NCBI GenBank assembly: GCA_964016885.1 | Contig: OZ024742.1 | Span: 14,899,007 to 14,963,006, forward strand | DNA from: Eledone cirrhosa | Lineage: Eukaryota; Mollusca; Cephalopoda; Octopoda; Eledonidae | Direction: 5' to 3' | Length of the DNA: 64,000 nucleotides | In this document: in pieces, positions 53,740 to 60,675 of the stretch | How the letters are laid out: every line of letters starts with the position of its first letter | Numbering within the stretch: position 1 is the first letter of the stretch | Program-made: the position numbers and the translations under genes | The notes under the pieces: model-generated | The model's input: only the letters and a program-made list of their open reading frames with translations | What the model was told of the DNA's origin: nothing | Database searches by the model: none

Positions 53740-56700
53740 ATGGATGTGTTAAGAGTAGGATGTTTGAATGCACGTGGCCTGGGCTCAACTTGGAAGCAAG
53801 CAAAGCTTCTAAATGACCTCAGGTCATGTGGTATAAATGTAATGGTTATCTGTGAGACTCGAATCAGCGTCGTGCGGCAGCTGGCCCCTACCTTCGATGA
53901 CTTTGAGGTGCATGCATCTCTCTGTCAATCTGGAGGTGGGGGTGGGGTTGTCGTACTGCTGCAAAAACACCTGGGTCTTGCCGTACAGGTTGTGCACTCG
54001 GACCCGGAGGGTCGTTTGTTGGTGCTAGACGTTGGCAGTAGTGAAGGTGCGGCCTTGAGACTGGTCGCCGTCTACTCCCCTTTCGGAGCTGAACGGCCCG
54101 ACTTCTTCCAGCGTTTGGAGACTTTTCTGGGAACGTCGCGTTCCCTGCTTCTAGCGGGGGATTGGAATGACATCCTAGATGCACGTTGGAACTATGCAGG
54201 AGCATGTCCTAATAGAGGGGGGGGGTGTAACAGCCTCAAGGGGTTACTCGACCGTTTTAACTTGGTCGATAGATATCGACTAGATTTTCCAACTGTGCCT
54301 ACCTGGACTTGGAGAAACCACAGTGGTCAATCTAGATCGTACTTAGATAGATTCTTAGTTAGAAGTAAGGATAGGGACATATTAAGCTGTCCAGAAATGC
54401 GCACGGTTGGCTACACGGATCACAAATTAGTGACCTGCGTAGTCAATCTCGAGAAAACACATAAACAGGGTCCCGGTTACTGGAAACTTAATTTGTCTTT
54501 ACCGGCAAAAGAGACTTACAGAAACCGGATTAGCAGATTAGTTAAGGAGAGGTTGACGGGTGCAATCGTCAACAACCGATGGTGGGCATCTCTCAAAAGA
54601 GAGATTAGAACAGAATCAATAAGTTATAGCAAGATGTTAGCTGCCGATAGGAATAGAAACGAGAAAGAATTAACAGGTAAATTAGAAGAGGCAATCAAGA
54701 GCGAAGATGTGGCCAGAGTGCTGGCATCGAGGACGGCCTTGAACCAGTTTTTCGATGCAAAGCACGAAGGCTGCGTCATTCGAAGTAAAATACGTGCTCT
54801 AGGTAATGAGGGGGCCAAAGCCGTTGGCTGGGCCCGCGTGACAGAAGCTAAGAGTGGAAATCGATCCACCATCCGGTCGTTGCAAGACGAAAATGGACGG
54901 GTGATCCGGGAGCCTAAGCAGATGTGCGAGGCCTTTCAAAGGCACTTTGCCCGATTGTTCGGGGGAGGCGAGGGTCCGGGCGGGGGCGTGGATTTCGGTC
55001 CATACCTCGACGGCCTGCCGCGTCTCTCGAGCGAAGAGGCAGAGTCCTGCGAGGGACCAATCTCGGCTGATGAGATCGGAGATGCGCTGAGCCAATGCAG
55101 CAGACGCAAATCTCCAGGTCTCGATGGTATACCTTACGAACTTTATTTAGCAATGCCGGTCTTCTTCTCCGAACTCCTTGAAGCGGTCTACTGCAATTGG
55201 CAGCAGAACGGGAGAATTCCTTGTTCTGTAGCCAAGGGCGTAGTCACGCTGGTGAGGAAGGACGAGAACAAGGGAGATAGTATAAATAATTTTCGGCCCA
55301 TAACCCTGCTAAACACAGAGTTAAAGATTTTGGCCAAGGTGTTAGCAAAGAGGTTGGCGCTTGTCGTGGGTGGCCTGGTGGGAGATGCGCAGACATGTGC
55401 TATCCCATCCAGGTCCATTCACGATAACCTCCACCTCATGCGATACATCATAGAGAGGGTTGGCAACAAACCCGGCTTCGGTGGGGCCCTGATCAACTTG
55501 GATCAGTCTAAGGCCTTCGATAGGGTCGACCATGGTTACCTGGATGCGGTGCTAGCGGCGGCTGGGTTCGGTCCTGTTTTCAGAGGCTGGATCACTGCCT
55601 TACATAGCAACCACATCTGTTCTAGGATCAAGGTGAACGGCTACCTTTCGAAGCCGTTCGAAATCACACGATCCATTCGACAGGGGTGCCCTCTCTCCTC
55701 CCTTCTGTACGTATTGACTCTCGAGCCTTTACTGAGGAAGTTGGAGTTGTTGCAGGGTATCTCCCTGGAACCAGGATTGAGCAAAGCGGTGTCGGCCTAC
55801 GCCGATGACGTAACAGTAATGGTATCGACCGACTCGGAGATCGAGGCGATCGGTACCTTACTGGAGGATTACGAAAGGTTGTCAGGAGCGAAACTGAACC
55901 GGGAAAAATCCATCGGGCTGCAACTCGGAACGTGGAGAGGCGGACCGATGCCTCCCGACGGTGTCGTCGGACACTGGACGGAGGGCCCGGTAAAGTTGCT
56001 TGGGGTCTGGTTTGGACCGGATTTCCAGGTGGAAAAGAACTGGAACGAGGTTACGAACAAGGTGTTTGCGCTAACCCAGAAATGGGCCAAGTGTAAGCTG
56101 TCCCTAAAAGGGCAGGCGGAGGTGGCGAACATTTATATAGCGTCCGTCACTTACTACCGCCTGACTGTCGTGCCTTGCCCTAAGGAAACACTCACCACCA
56201 TGGAACGCATGCTCTTCCAATTTCTTTGGAAGAAGCGCCCTCCTATGGTGAGAAGATCCATCTGCTGCCAACAACCTTCGAAAGGAGGGCTGGGGATGCC
56301 GTGGTTGATGATGCGTAGGCACGCATTAAGGCTACGGCACCTACAGGTATTCCTCACTGGTCAACCGGTGTGGGCTCCGTTCGTGAAACGGGCCTTTCCG
56401 AGACTCGTCTCGCACACCGAGCTGCAGTCCTGGGTCAAGCAAAGATCCGGAAAACTGGGAGACTGGCACACTGAGTGTGCTCAGGCGCTCAGGGCTCTCT
56501 GGCAAGCGGGCCAGGCCGTCGGTGGAGAATCCACCTCATCATTCTATAGAGGGCTGGTGGCTAGCAGGGGCGATGGCACTCTTGGAGAGTCGCTGGACAT
56601 GGAAGAGGACGAACTGGCCAGCCTGTTCGGTAGGACTTTCGGCCCGGGACCAATGGACAACTTCCAGAAGTCACTAGCCTGGCAGTGCTACCGGGGGGCT

Positions 56701-57180
56701 CTACCCATCCGAGAGAGGCTCTACAGACACGGGCGCCCGGGCAGGGATCCCTCAAAAAAGATTTGCCCTAGATGCGTGCGTCACGAAGAAACCGTTGCGC
56801 ACGCATTGGTGCAATGTCCGGGCGTGGCTGATCTGTGGGGCTACGCCGAACGACTGCTGTCGCGGGTGGTGCCGATTCAATTGACCGCCGAGTCCGTGAT
56901 GACAATCAAACCGCCTCCCCTCTTCACAAAGGAAGCAAAGGCGGTTTTTCTGTGCGTAATAGCCATGTTGAAAGAGGTTGTTTGGTGGACACGATTGAAA
57001 GGTCTGAGGTCAGGCAACTTCCTCTCTGGCCATAGTCTGGTCTACTTCTTCCGATATCACTTCGGAAGAAGGATAAGAATAGAGAGAGAGGTGCTTGGCC
57101 ACAGGCAGTTTTATGAAAGGTGGGTGATAGTGGCGAGAATGGCTCGTGTAAATGGGCCTTCTCTGTATACCATCCTGTAG
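53740..57180 (+). CDS. LINE-gamma ORF2: AP-endonuclease and reverse transcriptase, 1146 residues, intact
   Basis: Such proteins nick the target and prime reverse transcription of the element's RNA there. The N-terminal EEP/APE domain has N10, E39, D141 and N143 (GDWND), D203 (SYLDR), and D227/H228. A linker includes GYWKLNLSLP, typical of Tx1-group elements. RT: NFRPITLLNTELKILAK; motif A INLDQSKAFDR (D588); motif B RQGCPLSSLL (from R647); motif C AYADD (Y687-D690). After RT come LGVWFGPD, KWAKCKLSLKGQAEV and QFLWKK. A C-terminal CCHC (CPRC 1009-1012, H1021, C1026) follows. The ATG lies 33 bases after the ORF1 stop, so ORF2 translation probably needs reinitiation or a separate mechanism. All catalytic residues are present and no stop interrupts the frame. 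Activity is not shown by sequence alone. Confidence 0.93.
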   Translation: MDVLRVGCLNARGLGSTWKQAKLLNDLRSCGINVMVICETRISVVRQLAPTFDDFEVHASLCQSGGGGGVVVLLQKHLGLAVQVVHSDPEGRLLVLDVGSSEGAALRLVAVYSPFGAERPDFFQRLETFLGTSRSLLLAGDWNDILDARWNYAGACPNRGGGCNSLKGLLDRFNLVDRYRLDFPTVPTWTWRNHSGQSRSYLDRFLVRSKDRDILSCPEMRTVGYTDHKLVTCVVNLEKTHKQGPGYWKLNLSLPAKETYRNRISRLVKERLTGAIVNNRWWASLKREIRTESISYSKMLAADRNRNEKELTGKLEEAIKSEDVARVLASRTALNQFFDAKHEGCVIRSKIRALGNEGAKAVGWARVTEAKSGNRSTIRSLQDENGRVIREPKQMCEAFQRHFARLFGGGEGPGGGVDFGPYLDGLPRLSSEEAESCEGPISADEIGDALSQCSRRKSPGLDGIPYELYLAMPVFFSELLEAVYCNWQQNGRIPCSVAKGVVTLVRKDENKGDSINNFRPITLLNTELKILAKVLAKRLALVVGGLVGDAQTCAIPSRSIHDNLHLMRYIIERVGNKPGFGGALINLDQSKAFDRVDHGYLDAVLAAAGFGPVFRGWITALHSNHICSRIKVNGYLSKPFEITRSIRQGCPLSSLLYVLTLEPLLRKLELLQGISLEPGLSKAVSAYADDVTVMVSTDSEIEAIGTLLEDYERLSGAKLNREKSIGLQLGTWRGGPMPPDGVVGHWTEGPVKLLGVWFGPDFQVEKNWNEVTNKVFALTQKWAKCKLSLKGQAEVANIYIASVTYYRLTVVPCPKETLTTMERMLFQFLWKKRPPMVRRSICCQQPSKGGLGMPWLMMRRHALRLRHLQVFLTGQPVWAPFVKRAFPRLVSHTELQSWVKQRSGKLGDWHTECAQALRALWQAGQAVGGESTSSFYRGLVASRGDGTLGESLDMEEDELASLFGRTFGPGPMDNFQKSLAWQCYRGALPIRERLYRHGRPGRDPSKKICPRCVRHEETVAHALVQCPGVADLWGYAERLLSRVVPIQLTAESVMTIKPPPLFTKEAKAVFLCVIAMLKEVVWWTRLKGLRSGNFLSGHSLVYFFRYHFGRRIRIEREVLGHRQFYERWVIVARMARVNGPSLYTIL

Positions 57181-57393
57181 GTAAAGAAGTAAAGGAGAGG
57201 GGAGCACCTTCTCCATGTGCTCCCCGGGCAAAGGATTGCACACTTTTTCGGGGGTGTGTGCAACCCCCATCACGTCCCCTCCCTTTTGAGGTTATTTTCG
57301 ATTATTTTCATTTTATACCCTTTTTACTCGATTGTATGTAAACTCCCCCTTTGTATTTGTCCCTTCTTTTTATGCCTTTATGGTAAATAAAGA
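57181..57393 (+). other. LINE-gamma 3' UTR, copy 3
   Basis: About 210 bases with 'cactttttcgggggtgtgtg' (copy 2 has 'acatttttttcgggggtctg'), 'cgattgtatgtaaactcccc' and AATAAA at 57386-57391, directly before the TATC tail. All three copies share the 'ttgtatgtaaa' and AATAAA blocks. Confidence 0.88.
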
Positions 57394-57415
57394 AATCTAT
57401 CTATCTATCTATCTA

Positions 57416-57471
<56 letters not shown>
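57394..57471. repeat. (TATC)n tail then (TA)n
   Basis: About seven TATC units followed by ~50 bases of TA repeats, running into the palindrome. Confidence 0.97.
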
Positions 57472-57477
<6 letters not shown>

Positions 57478-57613
57478 AAATACTTATAATTTATGTGTGC
57501 GTGCGCGCGTAAGTCAGGATGGATACAGTTTGAAACTGGTTAGACCAGTTTCAAACTGTATCCATCCTGACTTACGCGCGCACGCACACATATAAATTAT
57601 AAGTATTTCAAAT
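57472..57613. repeat. Near-perfect palindrome, ~70-bp arms, 3-base loop
   Basis: Left arm 57472-57540 and right arm 57544-57613 are inverted copies differing by one 2-base indel (tatgtgtg against tatatgtgtg). Central sequence: 'gaaactggt tag accagtttc'. The arms include the alternating run 'gtgtgcgtgcgcgcgt'. It is an extreme hairpin at the end of the LINE-gamma array. Confidence 0.95.
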
Positions 57614-57980
57614 AAGGAACTAAAAACATTGTCTGGTAGATTTCTAGGAGTTTCCAATTATTTCTAAAACCCTTATGTGTGACCAGTTGTCGCATTTGGC
57701 GGTGAATTGATGGTCGTTTTCGTTTCCTCTTTTTGTGTATTATATTTGTGAGCTTATTAACAATAATTAAATGTTTTTTTTATTATTTTTATGAGTTGAT
57801 ATTTCCATTCTGAAAGGATTTGTAATGATATTTATACAAATATGAATAATAAAAAAATTTACTTTCTAAACTTCTTTTGCAATTGACAGAGTTAATCCCC
57901 TTGATTACTACGTGGCGCTCTCCTGTCTAGGTTGAATGGTGAAGTACTTTTAGTGATCACATTGTGTCGTCGTGAAAATT
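57614..57980 (+). promoter_or_regulatory. 5' flank of MED25 (promoter region inferred)
   Basis: About 370 bases between the palindrome and the MED25 ATG. It includes a T-rich stretch (57770-57790) and 'ggcgctctcctgtctaggtt'. The start codon context is 'gtgaaaattATG'. No specific promoter motif can be placed; the role is inferred from position only. Confidence 0.4.
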
Positions 57981-58111
57981 ATGATCGCCGCTGACACACA
58001 ACAAATGTTATTCCCTACAGTTTCCGACGTTGTGTTCGTTATTGAATCCACTGCTAATCTCGCCGCTCACAAAGATATATTAAAAACATCATATATTCAA
58101 CCAACTCTTGA
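57981..58111 (+). CDS. MED25: Mediator complex subunit 25, exon 1 (partial gene)
   Basis: MED25 is a Mediator subunit that contacts activators; its N-terminal von Willebrand A domain binds Mediator. This exon codes for 43 residues plus two bases. Its core, VSDVVFVIESTANL (residues 14-27), matches the MED25 start (VADVVFVIEGTANL in vertebrates), and it continues to SYIQPTLE like YLLPAIE. The donor GTAAGT follows at 58112-58117, leaving GA of a split Glu/Asp codon. The residue pattern, length, donor and phase agree with a true first coding exon. No further MED25 exon was recognised to the right edge. If the gene continues, the Merlin element and LINE-alpha copy d lie in its first intron. Confidence 0.82.
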
Positions 58112-58117
58112 GTAAGT

Positions 58118-58569
58118 TCCTTATGTTTGTTTATTATTACCATTAATCTGTCACACACTCTCTCTATATATAAATACATATATCCTGTTCCATTGCTAAA
58201 ATGGCGGCGTGTTTCGATTTCTAATTTCAATTTCTTTTATATTATAAACACTCACATATTGACATACTTAATTGCACAGTATATTTCTTGTGTTCATTTC
58301 TAATGTAGTATTACACTCTTTTTAATAGTTTAGTTGGATGATTCTGTATTTTTATTTTGGGAATGGAAAACTTATGTCGTCTAAAGAGAATATACATGCA
58401 TACTCCAAGAATGAAACAAACGACGGAATCTTACAGGGCCGCTAGAAATAGCAGCCAAAATATAACTGATCCAAACTCGAACACCTTTGTGCATTGGTTT
58501 GCATGATCTAGTCTAATGGATAAACAACAGCATATTGTGTTAATATAATATATATATATATAAATATCT
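58118..58569. other. Intron-like sequence after MED25 exon 1
   Basis: AT-rich with a TA run at ~58547-58560; no exon or repeat family recognised. Confidence 0.4.
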
Positions 58570-59441
58570 GGCGTTTCTTACTATTAGCGGTGTCAAGAAT
58601 GAGAGTAAATTTATTTTCATTTTCGATAGTTTATTAAACGAAACATCGCGGATAATGAAAGTAAATTTATTTAACGTCGTGGATAATGAAAGTAAAATTA
58701 TTTTCATTTCGATTATTTATTTTCATTAAACCCCAAAATAACTTGATTGTTTCTCATGTTGTGTGTGTTGAAAAAAACGACATATTTAAAGGTTTATTGC
58801 ATATAAAATTTTAAATTACCAAACTTATTTAAATGTTTACTACACCATATAAATAGGTGCAATACAGTTTATCATTTCGCCAAACTTGTTGGCCCCCAAG
58901 TCTCTGCCGCAAATACTGCTCACAAATTTCTCTAATGAAATTGCACCAGTCTATAACTGTCCGTTCGGAGACTCCCGTTTCTCTAATCATCTCAACTTGT
59001 GTGTGATCATAGCACCACATGTATATAATACCAATAAGGTGATCCAGTTGCACATGGCTTCGTTCAAAAAAAGAATTTCGTCGCACCGATTGACTGAATT
59101 TGTCGCGGTTGCACCGCCATCTCAATTTATCGACACCCCCAGAATACCGGTTCAATCTGCAAGCCTCATCATTACAAACAGGACAATTCACACTGTTTGC
59201 CAACCACTGCAACACACGGAGTTGCAGGTATTAGAGTAAAAATTATTATATTATCATTAAGGATGTCATTTGCATCCACAATATCATCAGCTAACGTAGT
59301 TCGACCATATACTCGTCCAGACATTTTTGTTATGAGATAAACAATCGAAAATGAAAATAAAATTCATTTTCATTTTCACGACCTTCGAAAATGAAAATAA
59401 ATTTACTTTCATTCTTGACACCGCTAATAGTAAGGAACGCC
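58570..59441 (-). mobile_element. Merlin-like DNA transposon (IS1016/ISXO2-type) with 57-bp terminal inverted repeats
   Basis: Terminal inverted repeats at 58570-58626 and 59385-59441 differ at two positions in 57 and both begin 'ggcgtt.cttactattagcg'. Sub-terminal 'gataatgaaagtaaa' repeats lie at 58650-58700. The ~870-base element encodes part of a transposase on the minus strand. The flanks are 'aaatatct' (left) and 'tatatatct' (right), a possible short target duplication of the kind Merlin makes, though the TA-rich context makes this uncertain. Confidence 0.85.
58829..59310 (-). pseudogene. Merlin/ISXO2-like transposase, N-terminal part, frameshifted and truncated
   Basis: A start segment MSGRVYGRTTLADDIVDAND (ATG near 59324) runs to a frameshift or stop near 59235. 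The main frame (59215-58829) then gives a zinc-ribbon-like CPVCNDEACRLNRYS...RWRCNRDKFSQSVRRNSFFE and a helix-turn-helix GVSERTVIDWCNFIREICEQYL. It ends shortly after GGQQVW, where the family normally has its IGG..VEIDES catalytic start. The DDE core is therefore deleted and the element cannot move itself. Family recognised from the RWRC..SVR..SFFE and VIDWCNFIREIC motifs. Confidence 0.78.
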
Positions 59442-59469
59442 TATATATCTCTATATATATTTATTTATT

Positions 59470-59565
59470 TATTTCATTAAGGCTAAATAGTGAGATTCTG
59501 GAGTTTTGCCTGTTTATCACAGGGTCATCAGACAAGTTGGCCGTCAACCACACACACACATATAT
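59470..59565. repeat. Unclassified short repeat U3, copy 2
   Basis: 'ggctaaatagtgagattctg', 'ctgtttatcacagggtcatc' and 'ttggccgtcaaccacacac' match the complement of 41900-42035 at both ends and in the central hairpin arm. The middle is shorter. Confidence 0.6.
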
Positions 59566-59603
59566 ATACAAATAAAAAATATATATTTTCTCTAGCTCTG
59601 ACA

Positions 59604-59685
59604 GTTGGCAGGTGAACAGTGAGCTGTACTGATGAAGGGTGATACCCAGAAACATTAGCGTCTGCAGTTCTGTTTACCTGCCAAC
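59604..59685. repeat. Short foldback
   Basis: Arms 'gttggcaggtgaacag' (59604-59619) and 'ctgtttacctgccaac' (59670-59685) with a 50-base loop that includes 'gatgaagggtgatacccaga'. The whole looks like a small non-autonomous element. Confidence 0.7.
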
Positions 59686-60079
59686 ACAAGAGCAAGAATG
59701 AAGGGTTCATTCTACTAACATGGCTTTAAAAATGAGGCTTGTTTGCATAATTGCAAACGAATCGAATATTATTATTAATATTCGAAAAAGTCAAATTACA
59801 CACACACACACATATATATAAATGTGTGTGTTGGTTCTCAGTTCCAATAACGGATGTTCTAGTTGATACAATCAACGGAACAGCCTGATCGTAAAATTAA
59901 CGTGTAAGTGTCTGAGCATACCACAGACACCAGTAGCCTTAACATAGTTCTCAGGGAGATTCAACGTGACCAGGGCCGGATTTGGTGGAGGGGTGGGAGG
60001 TTTTCCCTGACCCCTTGCTGTGGGGTGCCCTACCAGCAACGGTCATAGAATAACAGCAAATGTTTTAAATATATACATA
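59686..60079. other. Unrecognised spacer
   Basis: Contains 'ccggatttggtggaggggtg' to 'tgctgtggggtgccctacca' at ~59965-60035, which looks like part of a dispersed repeat but has no second copy here. Confidence 0.35.
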
Positions 60080-60119
60080 AATAACAGCATCAACACCATT
60101 GTCTGCAGCATCAGTGAAA

Positions 60120-60235
60120 TGAAGAACAGCAGCAGCAGCAGCAACAACAACAACAGCAACTACAATAACAACTACAGCAGCAACAACTGCCATCACCATC
60201 ACTGACCATCCACCACCACCACCTCCATTACCAGC
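60120..60235. repeat. CAG/CAA/CAC triplet tract
   Basis: Interrupted AGC, AAC and CAC triplets; a (TTA)n run at 60249-60266 follows. Confidence 0.92.
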
Positions 60236-60344
60236 GTAAAGCAAACAATTATTATTATTATTATTATATACAAGCTGAACTGGACTGGGAAAGGTCAACA
60301 GTTGACATGATTTTGATTTTGTATCAGTACTGCCGGTAATATAT

Positions 60345-60480
60345 ATATATGTGTGTTTGTGAGTGGTGTGTGTGTTTGTATGCATGAATGAGTATTGGTA
60401 TGTGAGTGGCGTGTGTGTGGTTGTGGTTTGTATGCATGAGTGTTGGTGTGTGTGCGTCGTGTCAATAATTTTTTTTTTTT
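60345..60480. repeat. TG/TA-rich tract and T run
   Basis: 'gtgtgtgtttgtatgcatga' motifs repeated three times (60366-60440) with 'atgagtgttggtgtg', ending in a T12 run at 60470. Confidence 0.8.
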
Positions 60481-60645
60481 TAATGACCATGCTGTAAAAT
60501 GGAAGGGTAGAGAGGGCCCTTGAGTCTAGTAAGACATCCTCTCTAGTGCTGGTGGCACAAATAAAAGCACCCAGTCCATGCTGTAAAGTGGCGCTGGTGT
60601 TAGGAAGGGCATCCAACCAGTGTATCAATGCCAAAACGCTTATCA
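60478..60645 (+). mobile_element. SINE-like repeat, decayed
   Basis: 'gaccatgctgtaaaatgg', 'gacatcctctctagtgctgg', 'cacccagtccatgctgtaaa' and 'gtgttaggaagggcatccaa'. It shares the central 'ttaggaagggcatcca' module with SINE-A and LINE-beta and resembles 3960-4080. No tRNA-like head is visible. Confidence 0.6.
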
Positions 60646-60675
60646 GCACAGCAACAAATAGGAACAACAACAAAA

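Larger units (their letters stand above)
51583..57393 (+). mobile_element. LINE-gamma copy 3, full length (about 5.8 kb)
   Basis: 5' UTR (~400 bases), ORF1 frame 51988-53706, a 33-base gap, intact ORF2 53740-57180, and a 3' UTR ending 'ggtaaataaagaaa' before (TATC)n. It is the best preserved copy. Confidence 0.93.

Noticed and set aside
42207..57421. Segmental tandem duplication as the origin of the three LINE-gamma copies
   Set aside because: Copies differ strongly in sequence, have different 5' truncation and private mutations, and have TATC junctions of different length. Independent insertion explains this better.
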